Below are positions 5,450-11,440 of a stretch of 11,440 nt of DNA, piece by piece; position 1 is the stretch's first letter, and every line of letters starts with the position of its first letter. The stretch is from JAIBJP01 sp035639875 (lineage in GTDB: Bacteria; Actinomycetota; Thermoleophilia; Gaiellales; Gaiellaceae), in assembly GCA_035639875.1 (NCBI GenBank), contig DASQXE010000025.1, positions 1-11,440 on the forward strand. The letters run 5' to 3'. The translations under genes were made by a program, and so were the position numbers. The notes under the pieces are model-generated. The model searched no databases. It was not told the DNA's origin and was given only the letters and a program-made list of their open reading frames with translations.

Positions 5450-7009
5450 CTAGTGTCCTGCCGGCGCGGGACCGGGCGGCGTCTCCGGCGCGACGGCCGG
5501 CGCTCCCGGTCGGAGCTCCTCCCGCTCGGTGACGCCGTAGCCTTCCGTCTCCGGATGCCCATGGACGCCGCGCGTGACCGCGAACTCCTCCTCAGGCGAG
5601 AGGACGAGGCGATGCCGCCCAATCAGCGCGAAGTACGCAACTGCCACGGCGTAGAAGATGGCCACGCCCACGACGCCCGGCCGGTAGTCGGAGTTCCAAA
5701 AGAGCGAAATGAGGGAGATGAAGGCGATCGCGGACGCGACAAGAGCTCCCCATTCGCCCACGGGGCTCCGATAAGGGCGCTCGACATCGGGGAGGCGGCG
5801 GCGCAGGAAGACGAAGGAAACGGTCTGCATGAAGTACGAGATGACCGCTCCGAACACGGCCATCGTGAGGAGCGCGGCGCCGAGGTTCCCGCCCAGCCAG
5901 TTGTGCTTGGTCGCCTGGTCGAGCAAGAAAACAAGCCCGTAGCCGATCACCGCACCGAGGACGAGCGCGACGTAGGGCGTGTTTCGGCGCCCGTGAGTGA
6001 CCGAGAGCGCGTGAGGATAGTAGCCGGCCCGCGAGAGAGAGAAGATGTTCCGGCCGTACGCGTAGATGATTGTGTGGAAGCTCGCGACGAGCCCGGTGAC
6101 GGCGATGAGAGCAAGGATCGAGGTCGCTGTTCCGCTGCCGAAGATCGTCTTCAGGCCGTCGTTCAGCGGCTCCCCGGAGTCGGCAAGCTTGCTCGATCCG
6201 GGCGCGATGCCCGAGTTCAGGAAGAGAATGCCGAACCCGGTCACGACCAGCGTCAAGAGTCCGTAGATCGTCCCTTTCGGGATGTCCCGCTTGGGGTCGT
6301 GAGACTCTTCTGCGGCGAGGGGTAGCTCTTCGATCGCCAGGTAGAACCAAATCGCGAACGGGAGCGCGTAGAAGACGCCCGGCACGCCATCCGGGAACCA
6401 ACCCAGATCGCCGATCGCCCACTTGTCGAAGTCGAAGTTCGGAATGGCGCCGACGAAGAAGACGACCAGAATGGCGAGCGACGCGAGCGTGATGAAAACC
6501 GTGAAGCGCATCGTCATCTCGATGCCGATGAAGTTCAGCCCTACGAAGATCACGTAGAAGATGAGCCACCAGGCCCACAGCGGTGGGCTTTGGTCGAAGA
6601 GGTCGCGAAAGATCGACTGCATGTAGAACCCGATCCCCGCGACAATCACGGCCGGAGTCACCACGTACTCGATGGTCTCGGCGACTCCCGTCGTGAAGCC
6701 TCCCCAGGGCCCCATCGCGGAGCGTGAGAAGGAATACGCCCCGCCCGTGTGGGGCAACGCGGGCGACATCTCGGCAATGGAGTAGCAGAGGCCGAAGTAC
6801 ATGACCGTGATCACGAGCGTCGCGACGAGCAGGCCGCCGAAGCCGTAGGCCAGCCCGAAGTTCCAGCCGAAGAAATCGCCGGAAATAACGGCCCCGACGC
6901 CGAGGGCCCAGAGCGACCAGACGCGGGCATGCCTCCTTAGTGCACGCTTGGCGAAGTATTCGATACCCGCCTCGCGGTACGTGACGGATCCTGCTCTGCG
7001 TTCAGCCAC
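5450..7009 (-). CDS. APC-superfamily permease, ethanolamine permease type
   Basis: A 519-residue membrane protein with about 12 hydrophobic segments. The N-terminal part has WALGVGAVISGDFFGWNFGL (34-53), AEMSPALPHTGGAYSFSR (79-96) and AMGPWGGFTTGVAETIEYV, which match the ethanolamine transporter (EAT) family of the APC superfamily as known from Rhodococcus and pseudomonads. The role is expected to be uptake of ethanolamine or a related amine. The GTG at 7009 is preferred: GAGGAGG (7018-7024) sits 8 nt before it. A longer frame opening with TTG at 7075 would begin inside the likely -35 element. The tail after the last helix is about 50 residues, hydrophilic and Pro-rich. It is divergent from the gamma-glutamyl operon across 86 bp, which links import to that pathway. 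Confidence 0.9.
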   Translation of the reverse strand: MAERRAGSVTYREAGIEYFAKRALRRHARVWSLWALGVGAVISGDFFGWNFGLAYGFGGLLVATLVITVMYFGLCYSIAEMSPALPHTGGAYSFSRSAMGPWGGFTTGVAETIEYVVTPAVIVAGIGFYMQSIFRDLFDQSPPLWAWWLIFYVIFVGLNFIGIEMTMRFTVFITLASLAILVVFFVGAIPNFDFDKWAIGDLGWFPDGVPGVFYALPFAIWFYLAIEELPLAAEESHDPKRDIPKGTIYGLLTLVVTGFGILFLNSGIAPGSSKLADSGEPLNDGLKTIFGSGTATSILALIAVTGLVASFHTIIYAYGRNIFSLSRAGYYPHALSVTHGRRNTPYVALVLGAVIGYGLVFLLDQATKHNWLGGNLGAALLTMAVFGAVISYFMQTVSFVFLRRRLPDVERPYRSPVGEWGALVASAIAFISLISLFWNSDYRPGVVGVAIFYAVAVAYFALIGRHRLVLSPEEEFAVTRGVHGHPETEGYGVTEREELRPGAPAVAPETPPGPAPAGH

Positions 7010-7017
7010 TTCTTTCG

Positions 7018-7024
7018 CCTCCTC
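7018..7024 (-). promoter_or_regulatory. Ribosome binding site that fixes the start of the ethanolamine-type permease
   Basis: On the minus strand GAGGAGG lies 8 nt before the GTG at 7009 (spacer CGAAAGAA). It is the strongest Shine-Dalgarno sequence in the window and argues against the upstream TTG start at 7075. Confidence 0.75.
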
Positions 7025-7045
7025 TGACGCCCGCCGGAAGGGACG

Positions 7046-7075
7046 ATTCAAAACGAAGCAGCCGAACGGCGTCAA
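7046..7075 (-). promoter_or_regulatory. Putative promoter of the ethanolamine-type permease
   Basis: On the minus strand TTGACG (7070-7075; five of six to the -35 consensus) is followed by an 18-bp spacer and TTGAAT (7046-7051; four of six to the -10 consensus). A start near 7039 would give a leader of about 30 nt carrying the GAGGAGG site. The -35 hexamer lies inside the dyad at 7063-7091. Confidence 0.45.
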
Positions 7076-7091
7076 GGCTTCGATCCGTTCG
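7063..7091. promoter_or_regulatory. 29-bp dyad in the divergent control region, candidate operator
   Basis: The arms CGAACGG (7063-7069) and CCGTTCG (7085-7091) are perfect inverted repeats around a centre at 7077, and the central AAG-G-CTT (7074-7080) is also symmetric, so 10 base pairs are matched. The element overlaps the -35 of the permease promoter and ends 4 bp before the ATG of the ligase gene. A dimeric regulator bound here could control both directions. No regulator gene is present in the window. A hairpin in the transcript leader is the alternative. Confidence 0.4.
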
Positions 7092-7095
7092 TGTT

Positions 7096-8442
7096 ATGAC
7101 TGCGCGGATGCTCAGCCTCGACGATCTGAAGACCGCTGTCGGCGACGGCGCCATCGACACCGTCGTCGTCGCATTCACCGACATGCAGGGACGCCTGATG
7201 GGCAAGCGCCTGCACGGCGAGTTCTTCCTCGAAGGACACGTCGCTGAGCACGGCGTCGAGGGCTGCAACTACCTGCTCGCGCTCGACATGGAGATGGATC
7301 CGATTCCCGGGTACCGGATCGCGAGCTGGGAGCAGGGGTACGGAGACTTCGCGCTGGCGCCCGATCTGGCGACACTGCGGCGCATTCCATGGCTGGAAGC
7401 CACCGCGCTCGTCCTCTGTGACGTGCTCAGGCACGACGGAAAGCCGGTGAACCCGTCACCGCGCCAGGTGCTGAAGCGCCAGGTCGAGCGCGCCCGCGAG
7501 CTCGGCTTCACGCCCATGTTCGGCTCCGAGCTCGAGTTCTACCTCCTGAAGGAGAGCTACGCCGAAGCGCATGCCAAGCACTACCGCGACCTGACGCCGT
7601 CGGTCCCTTACATCCTCGACTACCACATCCTCGCCACCACCTACGACGAGCCCCTCATCCGCCAGATCCGAAACGGCATGCAGGGCGCCGGAATCCGAGT
7701 GGAGACGTCGAAGGGCGAGGCCTGGGCGGGCCAGCAGGAGATCAACTTCCGCTTCGACGACGCCGTGACGATGGCTGACAGCCACACGATCTACAAGAAC
7801 GGCGCAAAGGAGATCGCCCACCTGAACGGGTGCTCGATCACATTCATGGCCAAGCCCGACCACACCTGGATCGGAAACTCCTGCCACATCCACTCGAGCC
7901 TGTGGCGTGACGGCGAGAACGCGTTCGCAGGCGAATCCGATCTCTTCAAGCAGTACCTCGCTGGACAGATCGCCTGTTTGAAGGAGCTCGCGATCTTCCT
8001 CGCGCCGACGATCAACTCCTACAAGCGGTACGCGGCTGGAAGCTGGGCCCCGACGACCCTGGCCTGGGGACACGACAACCGCACCTGTGGCTTCCGCATC
8101 GTCGGGCACGGCCAGGGGCTACGCGCCGAGACGCGGATTCCGGGCGGCGACGTCAACCCGTACCTCGGCTTCGCCGCGCTACTGGCCGCGGGCCTGTACG
8201 GGATCGAGCGCGGTCTCGAGCTTCCGCCGGCGCTCGAGGGGAACGCGTATGAGTCCGATGCCGAGCGCTTCCCTCATTCCCTGCGCGAAGCCGTCACGGC
8301 GCTCGAGAACGGCACGATGGCCCGTGCGGCGGTCGGCGACGACGTCGTCGACCACTACCTCAACTACGCGCGCACCGAGCAGCGCCTCTTCGACGAGGTC
8401 GTGACCTGCTACGAGCGGGAACGGATGTACGAGCGTGGCTAG
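7096..8442 (+). CDS. Glutamine synthetase-like gamma-glutamyl-amine ligase (PuuA/GlnA4/IpuC type)
   Basis: The 448-residue product has the glutamine synthetase catalytic fold motifs: SELEFYL (E145, E147), the second glutamate pair (E208, E215), CHIHSSLW (H264, H266), NSYKRY (307-312), RTCGFR (R329, R334) and ETRIPGGDVNPYL (E345, R347). The N-terminal FTDMQGRLMGKR (27-38) is typical of PuuA-like enzymes rather than of true ammonia-using GlnA. Such enzymes join glutamate to an amine with ATP. Known substrates in the family are putrescine (PuuA), ethanolamine (Streptomyces GlnA4) and isopropylamine (IpuC). The loop here reads GEAWAGQQEIN where relatives I recall usually have GPGQ. ATG 7096 is taken as start; ATG 7108 is possible and neither has a clear ribosome site. 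The gene overlaps the next one by 8 bp. Confidence 0.93.
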   Translation: MTARMLSLDDLKTAVGDGAIDTVVVAFTDMQGRLMGKRLHGEFFLEGHVAEHGVEGCNYLLALDMEMDPIPGYRIASWEQGYGDFALAPDLATLRRIPWLEATALVLCDVLRHDGKPVNPSPRQVLKRQVERARELGFTPMFGSELEFYLLKESYAEAHAKHYRDLTPSVPYILDYHILATTYDEPLIRQIRNGMQGAGIRVETSKGEAWAGQQEINFRFDDAVTMADSHTIYKNGAKEIAHLNGCSITFMAKPDHTWIGNSCHIHSSLWRDGENAFAGESDLFKQYLAGQIACLKELAIFLAPTINSYKRYAAGSWAPTTLAWGHDNRTCGFRIVGHGQGLRAETRIPGGDVNPYLGFAALLAAGLYGIERGLELPPALEGNAYESDAERFPHSLREAVTALENGTMARAAVGDDVVDHYLNYARTEQRLFDEVVTCYERERMYERG

Positions 8443-9151
8443 ACGGCCGGTCATCGGGATCACGACGTACTTGACCCCGGCCCGCTTCGGGGTCTGGGAA
8501 GACGAGACGGCGCTGATCCCGGCGGCCTACGTGCGCGCCGTTCGGGCGGCCGGGGGGCGACCGCTACTCGTCCCCCCGTCGACGGACGGAATCGAGGAGA
8601 CGCTCGATGCCCTCGACGGCCTCCTCTTCTCCGGCGGCTCCGATCTGGATCCGGTGCTCTACGGGCAAGAGGCCCACGCTGAGACGAACGACGTCGTCGC
8701 TGAACGGGACAACGCCGAGATTGCGCTGCTTCGGGCTGCGCTCGACCGCGACATGCCCGTGCTGGCGGTCTGCCGAGGCAGCCAGGTGCTGAACGTCGCA
8801 CTCGGCGGCGACCTCGTGCAGCATCTTCCCGACGTCGTCGGGGACGAGAAGCACAAGCACAGCCCCGGAGTCTTTGCCGACCACGACGTCGAGCTGCTCG
8901 CGGGGACACGCGCGCAGAAGATCCTCGGCGACCACGCGCCGGTGAAGAGCCACCATCACCAGGGCTACGGCCGGTTGGGCGAAGGCCTCCGTGAGGCCGC
9001 GCGGGCGGAGGACGGGACAATCGAGGCTCTGGAGGATCCCTCGCGCCGCTTCGCGCTCGGCGTGCTGTGGCATCCAGAGGCGGGCGAGGACTTCGCGCTG
9101 TTCGAGGCGCTCGTGAACGAAGCGCGCGAGTATCGGGACGGACAACGGTGA
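8435..9151 (+). CDS. Gamma-glutamyl hydrolase, peptidase C26 class I amidotransferase fold (PuuD type)
   Basis: The 238-residue product has an oxyanion/substrate region LLFSGGSDLDPVLYG (63-77), the nucleophile elbow AVCRGSQVLN with Cys113, and LWHPE with His213 and Glu215, which complete the Cys-His-Glu triad. The motif SHHHQG (172-177) is also typical of this family. In E. coli PuuD cleaves gamma-glutamyl-GABA to glutamate and GABA. Here it would release glutamate and the amino acid made from the imported amine. The GTG start at 8435 overlaps the ligase gene by 8 bp, and the end overlaps the aldehyde dehydrogenase by 4 bp (GTGA), so the three are one translationally coupled operon. Length is close to that of PuuD. 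Confidence 0.93.
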   Translation: MARRPVIGITTYLTPARFGVWEDETALIPAAYVRAVRAAGGRPLLVPPSTDGIEETLDALDGLLFSGGSDLDPVLYGQEAHAETNDVVAERDNAEIALLRAALDRDMPVLAVCRGSQVLNVALGGDLVQHLPDVVGDEKHKHSPGVFADHDVELLAGTRAQKILGDHAPVKSHHHQGYGRLGEGLREAARAEDGTIEALEDPSRRFALGVLWHPEAGEDFALFEALVNEAREYRDGQR

Positions 9152-10500
9152 CGCGTCTCGCGGTCCTCAACCCCGCGACGGAGGAGCCGATCGTCGAGCT
9201 GGAAGAGGCGGAGGCCGAGCAGGCGGACGAGGCTATCGCACGAGCGAAAGCCGCGTTCCCGAGTTGGCGCGCGGTGCCTCCCTCGGACCGCGCCAACATT
9301 CTCCGCCGCGTCGCGACCCTCGTCGAGGAACACCGCGAGGAACTGGCGCGGATCGAATCCGAGAACGTCGGCAAGCCGATCACGGGAGCACGCGGCGAGG
9401 TCGGGATGGTCGCCGAGGTGTTTCACTTCTATGCGGGCGCGGTCGACAAGCACCACGGCGAGACGATCCCCGTTGCGGGCGGCATCGACATGACCTTCCG
9501 CGAGCCGCTCGGGGTCGTCGGGCTGATCGTCCCCTGGAACTTCCCGCTCAACATTGCGAGCTGGAAGCTCGGTCCAGCGCTCGCATGCGGCAACACCGTC
9601 GTGCTCAAGCCGGCGGAATTGACGCCTCTGTCCGCGCTCCGCCTGCAAGAGCTCATGGACGAGGCGGGTGTCCCGGAAGGGGTCGTCAACGTGCTCGTGG
9701 GCAAGGGCTCGGTGGTCGGGCGGCGGCTCGTCGAGCACCCGGACGTGGCGAAGATCGGGTTCACCGGCTCGACAGAGGTCGGCCGCGAGGTCATGAAGGG
9801 CGCCGCGGATGGGATCAAGCGAGTCACCCTCGAGCTCGGCGGCAAATCGGCAAACGTGATCTTCGAGGACGCCGACCTCGACCGGGCGGCTGCCGCTGCG
9901 CCCTACGCGGTGTTCGACAACGCCGGGCAGGACTGCTGTGCCCGCTCGCGGATCTTTGTGCAGAGGTCCGTCTATGACCGGTTCCTCGAGCTCCTGATCG
10001 ACGCCACGTCGGGCGTGAAGGTCGGGGATCCGAGCGATCCCGAGACCGAGATGGGCCCACTGATCTCAGCCGAGCAACGCGAGCGGGTGTCGTCCTTCGT
10101 AGACGGTAACGTTGCCTTCCGAGGAAACACCCCGGAGGGCCCGGGGTTCTGGTTTCCGTGCACCCTCGTGGAGGCGTCAAACGACGACCGCGTCGCCCAG
10201 GAGGAGGTCTTCGGGCCGGTCGGCGCCGTAATCGCCTTCGAGGACGAGGAGGAGGCGATCAGGCTCGCGAACGCGTCCCCGTATGGGCTCTCCGGGTCCA
10301 TCTGGACCCGCGACGGCGCACGGGCGCTACGCGTAGCGCGGGACATCGACTCCGGTGTTCTCTCGATCAACTCGAATAGCTCCGTACGCGTTTCGACCCC
10401 ATTCGGCGGGTTCAAGCAGTCGGGATTCGGACGCGAGCTCGGCCTGCACGCGCTCGAGGGATACTCCGAGGTGAAGAACGTGTATTTCGCTACGGAGTAG
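9148..10500 (+). CDS. NAD(P)-dependent aldehyde dehydrogenase of the gamma-glutamylation operon
   Basis: The 450-residue product has all aldehyde dehydrogenase signatures: VPWNFPLN (128-135, N131), K154 in VLKPAE, FTGSTEVG (205-212), the general base E229 in ELGGKS, and the catalytic Cys263 in GQDCC (260-264). The C-terminal part includes EEVFGPV and PFGGFKQSGFGRE. It should oxidise a gamma-glutamylated aldehyde to the acid just before the hydrolase step. GTG 9148 is chosen because of the GTGA overlap with the hydrolase stop; an in-frame ATG at 9067 would overlap the hydrolase by 85 bp and adds no conserved sequence. It is shorter than the usual 480-500 residues, through a compact segment after GPLISAEQRERV, where the normal linker is reduced. 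The catalytic residues are intact, so it is probably active. Confidence 0.93.
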   Translation: MTRLAVLNPATEEPIVELEEAEAEQADEAIARAKAAFPSWRAVPPSDRANILRRVATLVEEHREELARIESENVGKPITGARGEVGMVAEVFHFYAGAVDKHHGETIPVAGGIDMTFREPLGVVGLIVPWNFPLNIASWKLGPALACGNTVVLKPAELTPLSALRLQELMDEAGVPEGVVNVLVGKGSVVGRRLVEHPDVAKIGFTGSTEVGREVMKGAADGIKRVTLELGGKSANVIFEDADLDRAAAAAPYAVFDNAGQDCCARSRIFVQRSVYDRFLELLIDATSGVKVGDPSDPETEMGPLISAEQRERVSSFVDGNVAFRGNTPEGPGFWFPCTLVEASNDDRVAQEEVFGPVGAVIAFEDEEEAIRLANASPYGLSGSIWTRDGARALRVARDIDSGVLSINSNSSVRVSTPFGGFKQSGFGRELGLHALEGYSEVKNVYFATE

Positions 10501-10519
10501 GATTTCGGTCGGAGCAACC

Positions 10520-10723
10520 GTGGCGATCGCATACGGCTCACCGGATCTCGTCGCCCATTTGTCGGTCGTATACGTCTGCGAGTGCGGAAGGCAGGTGGCC
10601 GAGCACGGCCTCCACGCGGGCGAGTTACCACCCGGTTGGGTCGCGAGCGACGAGGGTCGCTGCCTCTGTGCCTACTGCGCCCGGCGGCAGCGCGAGGCAG
10701 ACAAAGCGGGCCGGCTCCGATAG
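10520..10723 (+). CDS. Small Cys-rich zinc-ribbon-like hypothetical protein
   Basis: A 67-residue protein with five cysteines arranged as CxCG (C20, C22) and CxCxxC (C48, C50, C53), separated by a segment with LPPGWV. A Cys pair, then LP-GW, then a second Cys pair is a common plan of small actinobacterial zinc-ribbon proteins. A structural zinc site is likely, but a specific role is not recognised. The end is basic (RRQREADKAGRLR), so nucleic-acid contact is possible. The GTG start at 10520 is supported by GGAG 5 nt upstream (10511-10514). The gene begins 19 nt after the aldehyde dehydrogenase on the same strand and could be the last gene of that transcript. Confidence 0.65.
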   Translation: MAIAYGSPDLVAHLSVVYVCECGRQVAEHGLHAGELPPGWVASDEGRCLCAYCARRQREADKAGRLR

Positions 10724-10745
10724 CGCTGGCGTCGGGCGGACGCCC

Positions 10746-10751
10746 TACCCT
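10746..10751 (+). promoter_or_regulatory. Putative -10 box of a leaderless promoter for the lipoprotein gene
   Basis: TACCCT (TAnnnT pattern) is followed by 7 nt (GTCGCAC) and the ATG at 10759; no Shine-Dalgarno sequence is present. The same layout is seen before the GTG at 757 on the other strand. No convincing -35 element is visible. Confidence 0.35.
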
Positions 10752-10758
10752 GTCGCAC

Positions 10759-11253
10759 ATGAAGCGCGCGGTCGTCACCGCTCTCGCGCTCGTATGTCTC
10801 ACGACGGCCGTCTCAGCCGCCGGGTGCGGCGGCAGTTCTTCGCCCGAGCCGAACGTCCTCGCAGCGGGGCAGGTGGTGGAGCGCTTCAAGAGCGTCACCG
10901 GGAAGCCGCTGCGGCACGCCGCCGTCGCCGACGAGGCCTGGGATCAGCTCGGGCTTGGCCTCAACGAATCGAAGGCCGAGGTCGATCGCTACGGCATCTT
11001 TTCCGTCTACGTGGCCAAGGCGGGGCACTTGGCCGCGCTCGGCTCGCTCCTCCGCGACAAGGCAACGAAGAAGCCGCTCGCCCGCGACCCGCGCGGTCTC
11101 TACTGGGAGCTCGACTCGAACAGCGGGACCTGGATCGCCTACAAGCGTTACGCCGCCAACGTCGTCCTCGTCTGGTTCAGCGGGTCGAAGACACAGGCCG
11201 TCGACGACCGGTGGCGGCGTCTCGATCAGGTTTTCGCAGGACTCCCCGGTTAA
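10759..11253 (+). CDS. Hypothetical lipoprotein
   Basis: The 164-residue product begins with a basic n-region and hydrophobic core (MKRAVVTALALVCL) ending in a lipobox-like AAGC with Cys23, followed by a GGSSSPEP linker, so it should be lipid-anchored on the outer face of the membrane. The mature domain is about 130 residues with mixed helix and strand character. It contains FSVYVAKAGHLAAL and a segment LYWELDSNSGTWIAYKRY, and ends with a helix. No enzymatic motif is recognised. ATG 10759 is chosen because the signal peptide starts there; an earlier in-frame ATG at 10582 would bury it and overlap the preceding gene. The small gap to the SDR gene suggests co-transcription is possible. Confidence 0.8.
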   Translation: MKRAVVTALALVCLTTAVSAAGCGGSSSPEPNVLAAGQVVERFKSVTGKPLRHAAVADEAWDQLGLGLNESKAEVDRYGIFSVYVAKAGHLAALGSLLRDKATKKPLARDPRGLYWELDSNSGTWIAYKRYAANVVLVWFSGSKTQAVDDRWRRLDQVFAGLPG

Positions 11254-11266
11254 GCTCCGCCTCCGC

Positions 11267-11440
11267 ATGGGCCGACTGGACGGCAAGGTCGTCGTGATCA
11301 CCGGCGCCGCAGGCGGCATCGGGCGCGAGGCGGCGCTGCTTTTCTCCACGGAGGGCGCGAGTGTCTGCGTCGCCGACGTCGTCGAGGAGCAGGGACAGCA
11401 GACCGCGGCCGAATGCCGTGAAGCGTTCTTCCAGAAGGTC
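11267..11440 (+). CDS. Short-chain dehydrogenase/reductase (N-terminal part, cut by window edge)
   Basis: The visible 58 residues start MGRLDGKVVVITGAAGGIG, with the SDR cofactor motif TGAAGGIG (12-19) and an Asp at residue 37 at the end of strand 2 (VCVADV), which favours NAD over NADP. The catalytic Ser-Tyr-Lys lies beyond the window. SDRs oxidise alcohols or reduce carbonyls; the substrate is unknown. ATG 11267 lies 13 bp after the stop of the lipoprotein gene. If it belongs functionally with the operon upstream it could oxidise a gamma-glutamylated amino alcohol to the aldehyde, but two unrelated small genes intervene. Confidence 0.88.
   Translation, partial: MGRLDGKVVVITGAAGGIGREAALLFSTEGASVCVADVVEEQGQQTAAECREAFFQKV

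Noticed and set aside
4072..5532. A long plus-strand open frame (486 codons) antisense to the first permease
   Set aside because: The product is low-complexity and charged (Glu, Asp, Arg, His), has no family resemblance, and lies opposite a clear membrane protein with promoter and ribosome site.
7010..7075. A 22-residue N-terminal extension of the ethanolamine-type permease starting at TTG 7075
   Set aside because: The TTG lies within the predicted -35 hexamer and has no ribosome site, while GTG 7009 has GAGGAGG at ideal distance.
7096..10500. A standard putrescine (Puu) pathway
   Set aside because: Kept as an alternative only: no PuuB-like oxidase is in the operon and the divergent permease is of the ethanolamine type rather than PuuP-like.
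1..11440. CRISPR arrays, tRNA or rRNA genes, insertion sequences, prophage genes
   Set aside because: No regularly spaced repeats, no cloverleaf or rRNA-like stretches, and no transposase or phage proteins were seen.

Overview
The window is GC-rich DNA with many GTG starts, GTGA-type overlaps between genes, very short divergent spacers and several genes that appear to be leaderless (a TAnnnT box 6-7 nt before the start codon). This points to a high-GC actinobacterium. The gene content and promoter style would fit a deep-branching class such as Thermoleophilia, but no rRNA or other marker is present, so the placement is an inference.

Layout. Positions 1-757 (minus): the N-terminal part of a covalent-FAD dehydrogenase of the dimethylglycine/sarcosine dehydrogenase type, cut by the window edge. 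805-1746 (plus): a secreted, C-terminally anchored protein, probably a beta-propeller. 1746-1813: an imperfect inverted repeat filling the gap between two convergent genes. 1812-2690 (minus): a choline/ethanolamine-kinase-like phosphotransferase. It diverges, across only 18 bp, from a Nudix hydrolase (2709-3125, plus), which overlaps a small helical hypothetical protein (3122-3535). 3544-5142 (minus): an APC permease of the amino acid/choline type. 5236-5403 (minus): an unlisted 55-residue single-pass membrane protein. 5450-7009 (minus): an ethanolamine-permease-type APC transporter. A divergent control region (7010-7095) leads to a tightly overlapped plus-strand operon: PuuA/GlnA4-type gamma-glutamyl ligase (7096-8442), gamma-glutamyl hydrolase of peptidase family C26 (8435-9151) and aldehyde dehydrogenase (9148-10500). 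Then come a small Cys-rich protein (10520-10723), a lipoprotein (10759-11253) and the start of an SDR dehydrogenase (11267-11440, cut by the window edge).

How it may work together. The core is a gamma-glutamylation pathway for catabolism of an amine: import by the divergent permease, capping of the amine with glutamate using ATP, oxidation to a gamma-glutamyl aldehyde, oxidation to the acid, and hydrolysis to glutamate plus an amino acid. The permease family, the nearby choline/ethanolamine kinase-like gene, the dimethylglycine-dehydrogenase-like gene and the absence of a PuuB-type oxidase inside the operon favour ethanolamine (giving glycine) over putrescine as substrate. This resembles the microcompartment-independent GlnA4 route known in Streptomyces. 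The assignment is an inference. The ligase, hydrolase, aldehyde dehydrogenase and permease family calls themselves are firm.

The least described items are the 55-residue membrane protein between the two permeases, the 29-bp dyad overlapping the permease promoter, the 68-bp inverted repeat, and the overlapping divergent -10 elements at 2696-2702.
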